A DNA stretch of 29,676 nucleotides from JBIQLO01 sp044464175 (GCA_044464175.1 JBIQLO010000024.1:1-29676), one strand, 5' to 3'. Positions 6,332 through 13,710 are shown, counted from the first letter of the stretch. The notes: generated from the sequence alone by a model not told the origin. Program-made: numbers and translations.

Positions 6332-7260
6332 TATTGCTTACTGACCTGTGCATAGGTCTGATCCAACTGCCGGGCACTGGCCTGGAGGGCGCTGGTTTCC
6401 CGGGGCCAGAGGTCGATTTCATACTGCCGGGCGACGCCGCTGCCGTCGATGAGCGTGGGCACGCTCAGGCAGGTGTTGCGGATGCCGAACTGCCCGGTCA
6501 ACTGCGTGGAGACGGGCAGGACGGTGGGGCGGTCCAGCGCAATGGCGTGGATCACCTCGGCGATGGTCAGGCCGACGGCATAGCCGGCGCCTCCCTTGAG
6601 CTTGATGGCCTCCGCGCCGCTGGTTTTGGTGCGCTCAAAGAGCTTCTGCTGGGTGGCCGGGCCGAAGCCGGAAAGCTTGACCAGGGGCATGCCCCCGGCG
6701 GTGGCGCTGGACCAGATCGGAACCATGGAATCACCGTGCTCACCCAGGATCAACGCCTTGACCTGCATGGGGGGCAGCTTCAGTTCGGCCGCGATCAGCG
6801 AACGGAAGCGGGCCGTGTCCAGCTGCGTCCCCAGGCCGATGACTTTCTTCGGATCGAGCTTCAGGTGGTCGATCGCCAGCCGCGTGAGGATGTCCACGGG
6901 GTTGGAGACGACAAAGATGATGGCATCCTTCTTCAGGCCGGCCGACTTGATCGAGTCGAGGATCTGCTTGAAGAGGGTGACGTTGCGGTTGATCAGGTCC
7001 AGGCGGCTTTCATCGGGCTTGCGGCGCAGGCCGGCGGTGATGAGCACAATGTCGCTGTCAGCGCAGCGGTCGTAGCCGCCGGCATAGATGCTTTGGGAGC
7101 CAACGACGCTGGAGCCGTGGAGAAGGTCCAGTGCCTCGCCGGCCGCCATCTGCTCATTGGCGTCCAGAAGATGAATTTCGCTGACGATGCCGCCGCATTG
7201 CAGCGCGAAGGCTGCGTTTGATCCCACCCGTCCGCCGCCGCCGATGACACTTACTTTCAT
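6331..7260 (-). CDS. lactate/malate dehydrogenase-family oxidoreductase of the BMC operon
   Basis: The 309-residue protein has the complete LDH/MDH layout: NAD-binding GGGGRVG at residues 7-13, VSNPVD, the LDTAR segment with the catalytic Asp, and GEHGDS with the catalytic His. At the substrate-specificity loop it reads LRRKPDESR (R79-R80-K81), so the position that is Gln in lactate and Arg in malate dehydrogenases appears to be Arg. An enzyme of this family is a normal member of PVM BMC operons, where it is thought to help recycle NAD+/NADH while lactaldehyde is oxidised. The true substrate is not settled by the sequence. A good AAGGAG ribosome site precedes ATG 7260. The class II aldolase gene lies 41 bases upstream. 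Family certain, substrate uncertain. Confidence 0.85.
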   Translation of the reverse strand: MKVSVIGGGGRVGSNAAFALQCGGIVSEIHLLDANEQMAAGEALDLLHGSSVVGSQSIYAGGYDRCADSDIVLITAGLRRKPDESRLDLINRNVTLFKQILDSIKSAGLKKDAIIFVVSNPVDILTRLAIDHLKLDPKKVIGLGTQLDTARFRSLIAAELKLPPMQVKALILGEHGDSMVPIWSSATAGGMPLVKLSGFGPATQQKLFERTKTSGAEAIKLKGGAGYAVGLTIAEVIHAIALDRPTVLPVSTQLTGQFGIRNTCLSVPTLIDGSGVARQYEIDLWPRETSALQASARQLDQTYAQVSKQ

Positions 7261-7301
7261 TGATCGCTCCTTATTATTCTGTCTTCAGTCTTCTTCCCCG
7301 C

Positions 7302-8192
7302 TCAAACCGCCGCCATGATCTGGTCGGTGATGAGTTGAACCATCTGTTCGAATTCTTCTTCATTTATTTCCGCCTGGGGCGCACCGGCGCCCGTGGGGGC
7401 CGGGGCGGTCCCGGTGTCGGTGGCCATGCGCCCCTTCGTGGCCACTTCCGTGCCCCCGACGCGGGAGAGGAAATCGGCGGCGCAGGTCAGCTTGTCCAAT
7501 CCACCGGCCAGGCGGGGATCGCTCATGCCGAACTGCCCCTTGAGCTGGAGCAGCTCCTTCATGTGGTCGCCGGCGAGCGGGCGGATGCTGCCGATCTGCT
7601 TGGCCAGAAGGAGAATCCGGGCATAGGCATCCACGATTTCCAGCTTGTAATAGCAGTGCTCCAGGTCCTTGTCGAAGCAGACGACGCCGTGGTTCTGGAG
7701 AATGATTGTGTTGGAATCCTTCACGTGCGGGAGGATCGATTCGCCCAGGCGCTTGTCGCCCGGGGTGGCGTACTTGGCCATCTTCACCTCGCCCAGAAAG
7801 ACCTCGGCCTCGGGGTGGATGCAGGTGGGCAGATCAACGCCCGCGACGGCGAAGGCAGTGGCGTGGGGGGGGTGGCTGTGGATGACCGCCTTCACATCCG
7901 GACGGTTCTTGTAGATCGCCAGGTGAAGGTTGATCTCGCTGGTGCGGCGGCGCTTCCCGCCCACCTGTTTGCCCTCCAGGTCCACCATGCACAGGTCATC
8001 GGGCTTGAGATTGCCCTTGGAAATGCCGGTGGGGGTGCAGAGGATGCGATTCTCCCCCAGGCGGTAGGAATGGTTTCCCTCGTTGCCGGCGCAAAAGCCC
8101 TTGAGCCAGATGCGCCGGCCGATGTCGCACATCAGGTCCTTGATCTTCCACTCGCTGACGCGGTTGGCGCCGTTGGTTGGTGTATAAGCCAT
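7302..8192 (-). CDS. class II (zinc) sugar-phosphate aldolase with C-terminal encapsulation peptide
   Basis: This 296-residue protein belongs to the FucA/RhaD/AraD class II aldolase family. The zinc and acid residues are recognisable: E86 in TSEINLH, H105 and H107 in HSHPPH, and H168 in QNHGV. In PVM microcompartments the homologous enzyme cleaves L-fuculose-1-phosphate and L-rhamnulose-1-phosphate to DHAP and L-lactaldehyde, the aldehyde the shell retains. FucA itself is about 215 residues; the extra length here is a Pro/Ala/Thr linker (about 243-272) ending in an amphipathic helix, EEEFEQMVQLITDQIM, a typical cargo-targeting tail. No Shine-Dalgarno precedes ATG 8192; the spacer instead holds two copies of an 11-base repeat. 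Enzyme family certain; substrate inferred from the locus. Confidence 0.88.
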   Translation of the reverse strand: MAYTPTNGANRVSEWKIKDLMCDIGRRIWLKGFCAGNEGNHSYRLGENRILCTPTGISKGNLKPDDLCMVDLEGKQVGGKRRRTSEINLHLAIYKNRPDVKAVIHSHPPHATAFAVAGVDLPTCIHPEAEVFLGEVKMAKYATPGDKRLGESILPHVKDSNTIILQNHGVVCFDKDLEHCYYKLEIVDAYARILLLAKQIGSIRPLAGDHMKELLQLKGQFGMSDPRLAGGLDKLTCAADFLSRVGGTEVATKGRMATDTGTAPAPTGAGAPQAEINEEEFEQMVQLITDQIMAAV

Positions 8193-8224
8193 GCTATTTG
8201 TTGCTTGTCACCGGCTATTTGTTG
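8193..8224. repeat. direct repeat GCTATTTGTTG x2 at the aldolase start
   Basis: GCTATTTGTTG occurs at 8193-8203 and 8214-8224, directly upstream of the minus-strand start codon at 8192, in the place where a ribosome-binding site would be expected. Confidence 0.7.
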
Positions 8225-8262
8225 TTTGCATTCCGAACAAATGACCAGGAAAAAGCAACCTC

Positions 8263-8550
8263 CTACGTTTTGACATCCGCCACATCCAGAATGGCGGCAT
8301 TGTAGCCGTCCACCGGAACACGCTTTTCCGGATAGAACGGCATGGACGCCTCCCGGCTTTCGGCGAAGGCGACCAGGTCGCCCTCGCGGGCGCCCAGATG
8401 GTCGTAGACGACCAGCGATTCGTTGACCTGCCGCTGTTGCCCGGCCAGCGAGAAGCGGTCCTGCACCTCCACCAGCAGAAAGCGCCCGCCGCACAACGCC
8501 TCATGACAGGCGTTGAGCGTTACCCGGCCGATGATCTTGCCTATGCGCAT
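8263..8550 (-). CDS. BMC-P pentameric shell vertex protein (EutN/CcmL family), copy 1
   Basis: The 95-residue protein starts MRIGKIIGRVTLN and contains GGRFLLVEV, a central VVYDHLGAREGDLVAF and VDGYNAAILDVADV, the usual pattern of EutN/CcmL (PF03319) proteins, whose pentamers cap the vertices of the polyhedral shell. The typical length is 85-110. ATG 8550 was chosen over longer upstream options because it lines up with the family N terminus and follows a GGAG ribosome site. It overlaps the end of the RpiB-like gene by 10 bases, suggesting translational coupling. It is the most divergent of the three BMC-P proteins in the operon. Three paralogous BMC-P genes are typical of PVM loci. Confidence 0.85.
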   Translation of the reverse strand: MRIGKIIGRVTLNACHEALCGGRFLLVEVQDRFSLAGQQRQVNESLVVYDHLGAREGDLVAFAESREASMPFYPEKRVPVDGYNAAILDVADVKT

Positions 8551-9170
8551 GCCGCCAACTCCGCCAGTTGCCGCTTCACATCCTCGCTCACTTCCCGCTT
8601 GGCCCGCATGAAGCGGGCGACGAGATTTTTCGTTTGCATCAGCGTCTGCCACGGATGCTCGATCACCAGCACATTGGCCGCCACGCTCCGGACGCCCTCA
8701 TCGACGCTCCCCAGGCAGGTGCCCATGACCGCCCGCACCGAGGGGCATCGGTTGGCGTAAACCACGGCGGACGCGCCCGATTTCACTAGCAGCACGCCGC
8801 CGGCCGCCCGATTCGCCTTGATTTCCCCGGCCAGTTGCCTGATTGCCGTGACCAGTTGCATCCCGCTTCCCGGCATCGGGACGGGGCACGCCGGCAGGGG
8901 GGCCAGCGGCAACTCCTTTTCCAGTGCCGTCACCGCCGCCTTGGCCGAGCCGCACGGACCATCGCACCACCAAAGATATTGGCCGGCGGGTACCGGCGCT
9001 TCGGGCGATCCCTTGATGCCCTCGTTCGCCTCACCATTGGCGAAACTGATGACGATTCCCGCGCTCCGGACCCAATCCGCGGCCAGGGGAGTAAGCCGCG
9101 CCCGATGCGGGAGCGTCACCTGCCCGCTCGTGCGGTGAAGGTCCTGAAGTTGTCGGGCGGTGAAGAACAT
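8541..9170 (-). CDS. RpiB/LacA-like protein of the BMC operon without recognisable catalytic residues
   Basis: The 209-residue product is not an obvious enzyme. Its C-terminal half (about residues 122-205: GGVLLVKSGASAVVYANRCPSVRAVMGTC, then SVAANVLVIEH and a long helix) follows the ribose-5-phosphate isomerase B/LacA pattern VLVCGTGIGMSIAANKVPGIRAALCHD...ANVLALG. At the catalytic CGTG position it reads VKSG, and the CHD-type site reads GTC, so RpiB chemistry looks unlikely. The N-terminal segment LTPLAADWVRSAGIVIS (26-42) resembles a motif I have seen in other BMC-associated proteins. It may be a sugar-phosphate sensor, a scaffold, or a repurposed enzyme. ATG 9170 was chosen because upstream residues come from an intergenic repeat. 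No Shine-Dalgarno is visible. It sits between two BMC-P genes. Confidence 0.6.
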   Translation of the reverse strand: MFFTARQLQDLHRTSGQVTLPHRARLTPLAADWVRSAGIVISFANGEANEGIKGSPEAPVPAGQYLWWCDGPCGSAKAAVTALEKELPLAPLPACPVPMPGSGMQLVTAIRQLAGEIKANRAAGGVLLVKSGASAVVYANRCPSVRAVMGTCLGSVDEGVRSVAANVLVIEHPWQTLMQTKNLVARFMRAKREVSEDVKRQLAELAACA

Positions 9171-9241
9171 TTCAGTTGTCGGCTGCCGGTTGCCCGTGGT
9201 CAGAACTTTGCCGCGCTGGCAAATGACAACTGGCAATTGTC

Positions 9242-9499
9242 TTACTCATCCACAATCCCGACCACGAACCATCTTGCCGGGCTTCTGGGGTCGCCGATCA
9301 ATTCGCGCACGCCTCGCCCGTCGCTGCTGATGACCACCTTCTGGCCGACGGCCGCGCCCAGTTTTTCAACCGCCACCACCGGCGTTCCCTCGGGCTGGTC
9401 CCGGATGCCCAGCGGCTGGACGATCAACAGCCGCCATCCATTGAGGGACGGATGTTTGATCGTCGAGGTCGCGTGGCCGATGACGGTGCCCTGTTGCAT
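9242..9499 (-). CDS. BMC-P pentameric shell vertex protein (EutN/CcmL family), copy 2
   Basis: The 85-residue protein begins MQQGTVIGHATSTIKHPSLNGWRLLIVQPL, and the rest (GTPVVAVEKLGAAVGQKVVISSDGRGVRELIGD...RWFVVGIVD) follows the EutN/CcmL fold closely, including the VGQKV turn and the final VVGIVD strand. It forms pentamers at shell vertices. The start at 9499 fits the family; upstream codons belong to a repeat-like spacer. No Shine-Dalgarno is visible, unlike its two BMC-P paralogues. It lies between the aldehyde dehydrogenase and RpiB-like genes. Confidence 0.9.
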   Translation of the reverse strand: MQQGTVIGHATSTIKHPSLNGWRLLIVQPLGIRDQPEGTPVVAVEKLGAAVGQKVVISSDGRGVRELIGDPRSPARWFVVGIVDE

Positions 9500-9549
9500 A
9501 GTGCTGTGTGCTGAGTGCCTTAGTTCTCTGCCCAGCACCCAGCACTTCC

Positions 9550-11013
9550 TCAAATCATTCTCAGCGCCCCCGTCAGCATCATCCGCCGGTAGCGGGTGAA
9601 GGTCAGGGGGGTGGTGATCCCTTCGCCGGTCGGGGTGGCGATGGAGTAGCTCAGGTAGCCCTGGCCTCCCAGCCCCAGCCCGGCCATGCTCGGGCCGTTG
9701 ACGACGAACAGCGTGGTGGCCGCTCGTCGGCCGAATTCCGTGATCGTCTGGATGTTCTGCGAGTGAATCAGGGCGGTGTGACGGAAGCCATGCTCGCTCT
9801 GCAGGGCCATCTCCATCGCCTGCTGCACGTTGCGCACGCGCACGAAGGGGATAAACGGCATCATCTGCTCATGCTGCACAAACAGGTGGTCGGCCGAGGT
9901 TTCACCCACCAGCAACTGCGTGGTCGGCGGCACGCGCACGCCGGCGGCCTGGGCCAGTACGGCCGCATCTTTGCCGACATAGTCCTTATTCACATGCTCC
10001 TTGCCGTCTTTGGGATCCTTGACGAAGGCGGCCTGGGTGAGGGCTTCAATCTGGCGGGCATTGAGGACATAGCCGCCGTAGCGCCCCATCTCGGCCATCA
10101 GCTTGTCGAAGGCGCTTTCCACGCAGAAGACCTGCTTCTCGCCGATGCACAGGAGATTGTTGTCATACGCGCCCCCTTTGACGATCGACTCGGCCGCGTT
10201 TTTCAGATCGGCCGTCTCATCGACCACGACCGGCGGGTTGCCCGGCCCGGCGACGATGGCTCGCTTCTTGGCGGCCAGGGCCGCGCGAGCGACACCGGGC
10301 CCGCCGGTGACCACCAGCAGCGGGATGCCGCGATGCTTGAAGATTGCTTCGGCCGATTCCAGCGTGGGGGGGACGACGCAGGAAATCAGGTTGTCGATGC
10401 CGAATTTCGCCGCAATCGCCTTGTTGTATTCCACGGTGGCGTGGGCGGCGCACCGCGTGCCGCTGGGGTGGGGATTGGCCACCAGCGAATTGCCCGCGGC
10501 AATCATGTTGATTGCATTGGCCGAGAGGGTCGGAACGCTGTGGGTGACGGGTGTGATGACGCCGATGACGCCAAAGGGGGCGAATTCCTCCAGGCAGACG
10601 CCGTTGGAGCCGCTCTGGGCCTGCGTCTTCAGATATTCAACTCCCGGCACCAGTTCCAGGATTTCCAGCTTTTCGATTTTGTGATCCAGCCGGCCGATTT
10701 GCGTTTCATCATATTCAAGCTGCCCCCAGGCGCGGGCGTTGGCCTTGGCCATGGATTTGATCAGCTTGACGATCTGGTCGCGCTCCTCCAGCGACAGGCG
10801 CATCAGCTTCCGTTGGGCCTCGGTCGCGGCTGAGACGGCCTGGTCCACATCCGCGAATATGCCGTTTCGCCCGGTGGGGACATCCGCCCGATCCGCCGGA
10901 AAGGAGCGCTTTCCCTCATTGGCCGGGGCATCCTCGCCTGCCCGCACCCCGCCGCGCCGGCCCAGTTGCCGGACGACTTCCGTTACCACATCTTCGATCA
11001 GGGCCTGGTTCAT
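9550..11013 (-). CDS. pduP: CoA-acylating aldehyde dehydrogenase with N-terminal encapsulation peptide (PduP/EutE type)
   Basis: The 487-residue enzyme has the PduP/EutE layout. An N-terminal amphipathic helix, MNQALIEDVVTEVVRQLGRR, is joined by a charged linker (about 21-48) to the ALDH core. FAPFGVIGVITPVTHSVPT binds the cofactor, TGGPGVARAA is the nucleotide-binding turn, and NNLLCIGEKQV carries the catalytic Cys at position 289. Family members turn an aldehyde plus CoA and NAD+ into acyl-CoA; here the aldehyde is most likely L-lactaldehyde, giving lactoyl-CoA for PduL. The N-terminal helix is the known type of cargo signal. ATG 11013 is preceded by GGAG; a GTG two codons upstream is less likely. 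The gene is flanked by BMC-P genes. The gene symbol is by analogy with the Pdu system. Confidence 0.92.
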   Translation of the reverse strand: MNQALIEDVVTEVVRQLGRRGGVRAGEDAPANEGKRSFPADRADVPTGRNGIFADVDQAVSAATEAQRKLMRLSLEERDQIVKLIKSMAKANARAWGQLEYDETQIGRLDHKIEKLEILELVPGVEYLKTQAQSGSNGVCLEEFAPFGVIGVITPVTHSVPTLSANAINMIAAGNSLVANPHPSGTRCAAHATVEYNKAIAAKFGIDNLISCVVPPTLESAEAIFKHRGIPLLVVTGGPGVARAALAAKKRAIVAGPGNPPVVVDETADLKNAAESIVKGGAYDNNLLCIGEKQVFCVESAFDKLMAEMGRYGGYVLNARQIEALTQAAFVKDPKDGKEHVNKDYVGKDAAVLAQAAGVRVPPTTQLLVGETSADHLFVQHEQMMPFIPFVRVRNVQQAMEMALQSEHGFRHTALIHSQNIQTITEFGRRAATTLFVVNGPSMAGLGLGGQGYLSYSIATPTGEGITTPLTFTRYRRMMLTGALRMI

Positions 11014-11066
11014 TGTCACTCCGTTGGCGGCGTGATAGGGTCCGCATCACGAACCTGTCCGAAAGA

Positions 11067-11083
11067 GGTCCGCAATGCGGACC
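11067..11083. repeat. palindrome GGTCCGCA-A-TGCGGACC, copy 1
   Basis: A perfect 8-bp inverted repeat around one base in the spacer between the BMC-P copy 3 and aldehyde dehydrogenase genes. An almost identical copy occurs at 13353-13369 in the same operon. Degenerate pieces of the same sequence (GGTCCGCAT) lie just before it at 11039-11047. Confidence 0.8.
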
Positions 11084-11090
11084 CCACGGC

Positions 11091-11423
11091 CTACCGCCCG
11101 CTCTCATCTGCCTGATAAAACGTCTTGCCCGCGTAGGTGGCGTTGTCCACGATGCCCACGATCAGGGCGTCGGCGGGCAGGTTCTTGGTCTGCTCGGTCA
11201 TGCGGGCGCTGCTCCCCTGGACCACCAGCACGATCTGCCCCTGCCCGCATCCCACCCCGTCCAACGCGACGATGGCGCGGTTGGTGTTGCCCAGCGACGC
11301 GGGGCTTGTGCCGTCGGCCTCGTAGCGGACGTTCAGCGGCTCCACCACCAGCAGCTTCTGGCCGCTTAGGGTCTCGTCCTTCTGCGTCGCCACGACGTGG
11401 CCGGTGACTCGTGCTAGAAACAT
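11091..11423 (-). CDS. BMC-P pentameric shell vertex protein (EutN/CcmL family), copy 3
   Basis: This 110-residue protein is the most canonical BMC-P of the operon: MFLARVTGHVVATQKDE, GQKLLVVEPL, a central AIVALDGVGCGQGQIVLVVQGSSAR and a final ALIVGIVD, matching CcmL/EutN family landmarks, with a short C-terminal extension. Its pentamers would close the vertices of the shell. A GGAG ribosome site is placed six bases before ATG 11423. It follows the first-downstream BMC-H gene and precedes the aldehyde dehydrogenase. Confidence 0.94.
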   Translation of the reverse strand: MFLARVTGHVVATQKDETLSGQKLLVVEPLNVRYEADGTSPASLGNTNRAIVALDGVGCGQGQIVLVVQGSSARMTEQTKNLPADALIVGIVDNATYAGKTFYQADESGR

Positions 11424-11513
11424 GGGATGCTCCGCATAATTGGCGGCTGGCAGTTGGGCGTTGGCGGAGGAGGCAGCGTGTTATTCTGCCAACTGTCAAC
11501 TGCCTGCCAGTCC

Positions 11514-11789
11514 TCATCCCATCTTCGCCACATCCTCGTGCGGACGGGCGATGACATGCACGGAGACAATCTCGCCCACGCGCCCGCCGGCCTCGGCGCC
11601 GGCGTCCACCGCCGCGCGGACGGCGGCCACATCCCCCTTGATGGTCAGGGCGACCAGCCCGCTGCCGACTTTGTGCTGCTCGACGAACTGCACATTGGCC
11701 GCCTTGAGGGCCGCATCGCACGCCTCCACCGCCGCCACGATGCCCTTGGTTTCGATCAATCCGATTGCTTCGCCGTTATTGTTTGCCAT
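11514..11789 (-). CDS. BMC-H hexameric shell protein, copy 1 (pore GSG)
   Basis: The 91-residue protein is a single BMC domain (PF00936): EAIGLIETKGIVAAVEACDAALKAANV, then VGSGLVALTIKGDVAAVRAAVDAGAEAGGRVGEIVSVHVIARPHEDV. It would form the hexameric facets of the shell. The predicted pore loop is G42-S43-G44, as in PduA, a pore associated with small polar metabolites. ATG 11789 follows a GGAG ribosome site; codons further upstream derive from an inverted-repeat spacer. It lies 41 bases after the acetate kinase gene. Confidence 0.95.
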   Translation of the reverse strand: MANNNGEAIGLIETKGIVAAVEACDAALKAANVQFVEQHKVGSGLVALTIKGDVAAVRAAVDAGAEAGGRVGEIVSVHVIARPHEDVAKMG

Positions 11790-11805
11790 TGTCACTCCAG
11801 TTGCC

Positions 11806-11826
11806 GGTTGCCAGTCGCTGGCAACC
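11806..11826. repeat. inverted repeat GGTTGCCA-N5-TGGCAACC
   Basis: Exact 8-bp arms with a five-base loop in the short spacer between the acetate kinase and BMC-H copy 1 genes; part of the recurring CAGTTGCC-type spacer repeats. Confidence 0.7.
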
Positions 11827-11830
11827 AATT

Positions 11831-12946
11831 TCAATTTCGACTCAATACCTCTTGCGTCTGCCGCGCCACGATCAATTCCTCGTTGGTCGGCATGACCCAG
11901 ATTTCCGTGTCCGACTCCACCGCGCTGATTTTCTCTTCCTTCGCCCGCACCATGTTCTTCTGCTCATCCAGCACGATGCCGGCCCATTCCATGTTCGCGC
12001 AGACCGCTTTCCGCAGGGCGATGCCGTTTTCGCCGATGCCGCCGGTGAAGACCAGCACATCGCACCCGCCCAGCACCACCAGGTAAGCCCCGATGTAGTG
12101 GCGGATCGACTCGACAAACGCATCGATCGCCAGTTGTGCCCGCGAATCGCCCCCGGCGGCCGCCTTCTCGATGTCGCGCATGTCGGGCGAGATGCCGCTC
12201 ATCCCCTTCATGCCCCCTTCCTTTCCCAGACGGCGGAAAATTTCATCAATTCCCAGCCCGTTTTTCATCAGCCGCTGCAGGGCGAACGTGTCAAAATCCC
12301 CCACGCGATTGTTGTGCGGCAAACCCGATTGCGCCGTCATGCCGAAGCTGTTGGCCACCGACCTGCCGTTCTCAATCGCGCAGATGCTGCACGAACCGCC
12401 CAGGTGAACGCTGATGATCCGGCGGGCGGCCTCCTTGCCCAGCACCTCGGCCGTCCGCGTGGCGATATAGCGGTGGCTGGCCCCGTGAAACCCATACCGC
12501 CGGATGCCCAGTTCTTCCGTCCATTCATGCGGAATGGCGTAAATCTGCCGGGCGCGGGGAATGGTCTGGTGATACGCCGTCTCAAACGCCGCCACCTGCG
12601 GCACGCCCGGCAGCTTCTTGCCGAATGCCTTCATCGCCGAGACATACGCCGGGTTGTGTCCCGGCGCGGTGTCGGCGAACTGCTCCTGGATGGCGATGAT
12701 TTCATCGGTGACGCGCACCGGCTCGGTGATCGGCCCGCCATGCACCGCCTTGAAGCCGATGGCGTCCGGCTTCCGCGGCAACTCCTTCAGGATCGCGTCA
12801 ATGACGGCCGCGTGGTCCTTGTACGGCGAGCCTTCCTGCCCGATCCGCTCATACCCGCCGCGCGCAACCATCTCGCCTCCCTGGTCCATGTCCAGGAGCT
12901 TGAACTTAAAGCTGGTGCTTCCGAGATTGGCGACAAGAATGAGCAT
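11831..12946 (-). CDS. ackA: acetate kinase-family acyl kinase
   Basis: The 371-residue protein shows the ASKHA acetate kinase pattern: N-terminal ILVANLGSTSFKFKL (phosphate 1 loop), VHGG, GHNPAYV, AAFETAYHQTIP, YGFHGASHRYI with the catalytic His/Arg region, HLGGSCSICAIENG, and FTGGIGENG near the C terminus. It moves phosphate from acyl phosphate to ADP; after PduL this would yield lactate (or propionate/acetate) and ATP. Typical AckA is about 400 residues, so this is slightly short but complete in its motifs. No encapsulation peptide is evident, so it may work outside the shell. No Shine-Dalgarno precedes ATG 12946; the spacer holds a CAGTTGTC-type repeat. Confidence 0.93.
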   Translation of the reverse strand: MLILVANLGSTSFKFKLLDMDQGGEMVARGGYERIGQEGSPYKDHAAVIDAILKELPRKPDAIGFKAVHGGPITEPVRVTDEIIAIQEQFADTAPGHNPAYVSAMKAFGKKLPGVPQVAAFETAYHQTIPRARQIYAIPHEWTEELGIRRYGFHGASHRYIATRTAEVLGKEAARRIISVHLGGSCSICAIENGRSVANSFGMTAQSGLPHNNRVGDFDTFALQRLMKNGLGIDEIFRRLGKEGGMKGMSGISPDMRDIEKAAAGGDSRAQLAIDAFVESIRHYIGAYLVVLGGCDVLVFTGGIGENGIALRKAVCANMEWAGIVLDEQKNMVRAKEEKISAVESDTEIWVMPTNEELIVARQTQEVLSRN

Positions 12947-13029
12947 TTGAGTTACCAGTTGTCAGTTGCCCGTTGACGGAAGCCGGGTTGTCGCTTCCGG
13001 CCACGGGCGGCTCATGAGCGGCAATTGCA

Positions 13030-13338
13030 TTACACCGCCACGCCCGCCGGGGCGTTGAAACCGGTGATCAGGTCCGGATGGGGGCGGGCGATCACATGGG
13101 CCGACACCAGTTCGCCCACGCGGCCGGCCGCCTCAGCGCCCGCGTCCACCGCCGCCTTCACGCTCCCCACGTCTCCGCGCACGATGGTCGTCACATACGC
13201 GCCGCCGATCTGGATCGTCTTGACGATCTCCACGTTGGCCGCCTTGCACATCGCGTCGGTCGCCTCGACCAGTCCGACCCAGCCCTTGGTTTCGATCAGG
13301 CCCAATGCGCTGCCGAAGTTTCCATTTCCGTCTGCCAT
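13030..13338 (-). CDS. BMC-H hexameric shell protein, copy 2 (pore GGAY)
   Basis: This 102-residue single BMC-domain protein reads ALGLIETKGWVGLVEATDAMCKAANVEIV, then IQIGGAYVTTIVRGDVGSVKAAVDAGAEAAGRVGELVSAHVIARPH, with a short hydrophobic tail. Its pore-loop residues are G45-G46-A47-Y48, closer to carboxysomal CsoS1-type GGGY pores than to the GSG pores of the other two copies, so it may pass a different metabolite. ATG 13338 follows a GGAG site; upstream codons come from the GGTCCGCATTGCGGACC repeat. It is followed by acetate kinase in the operon. Confidence 0.95.
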   Translation of the reverse strand: MADGNGNFGSALGLIETKGWVGLVEATDAMCKAANVEIVKTIQIGGAYVTTIVRGDVGSVKAAVDAGAEAAGRVGELVSAHVIARPHPDLITGFNAPAGVAV

Positions 13339-13352
13339 GATTGCTCCTGTAG

Positions 13353-13369
13353 GGTCCGCATTGCGGACC
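13353..13369. repeat. palindrome GGTCCGCA-T-TGCGGACC, copy 2
   Basis: It is identical to 11067-11083 except for the central base (T instead of A). It lies 14 bases upstream of the BMC-H copy 2 start codon, with a degenerate continuation (TCGTGCGGAACC) toward BMC-H copy 3. Confidence 0.8.
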
Positions 13370-13407
13370 GTCTTGCCCAATAGGATTCCGTCGTGCGGAA
13401 CCTGCCT

Positions 13408-13710
13408 TTATTTTTTCGCCGCCGCGGGCTGTCCCTTGGGACGCGGCAGCATGCCGCCCAATTCATCGTGAGGACGGGCGATGACATGCACGCTGACCAC
13501 GGTGCCGACCCGGCCGGCCGCCTCCGCACCGGCGTCCACCGCCGCCTTGACGGCCGCCACGTCACCGCGCACGAAACCGGTGACCATGCCGCTGCCGGCC
13601 TTGTCCCAGCCGAGCATCTCGACGTTCGCCGACTTCAGCATGGCGTCGGTCCCTTCCATCAACGCCACCAGTCCCTTGCACTCCAACAGTCCCAGCGCTT
13701 CGCTTGGCAT
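13408..13710 (-). CDS. BMC-H hexameric shell protein, copy 3 (pore GSG)
   Basis: A 100-residue BMC-domain protein: EALGLLECKGLVALMEGTDAMLKSANV, then KAGSGMVTGFVRGDVAAVKAAVDAGAEAAGRVGTVVSVHVIARPHDEL. The pore loop is G39-S40-G41. It ends in a Pro/Lys-rich tail (PRPKGQPAAAKK) not found in the other two copies, which could face cargo or the cytosol. ATG 13710 follows an AAAGGA ribosome site. It is the first shell gene after pduL, so it is promoter-proximal and could be the most abundant facet protein; that is inference. Confidence 0.95.
   Translation of the reverse strand: MPSEALGLLECKGLVALMEGTDAMLKSANVEMLGWDKAGSGMVTGFVRGDVAAVKAAVDAGAEAAGRVGTVVSVHVIARPHDELGGMLPRPKGQPAAAKK

Noticed and set aside
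9508..10833. 441-codon plus-strand open frame
   Set aside because: It is fully antisense to the aldehyde dehydrogenase gene and has a composition typical of a shadow frame.
11765..12976. 403-codon plus-strand open frame
   Set aside because: It is antisense to acetate kinase, with Arg/His-rich low-similarity sequence and no start signal.
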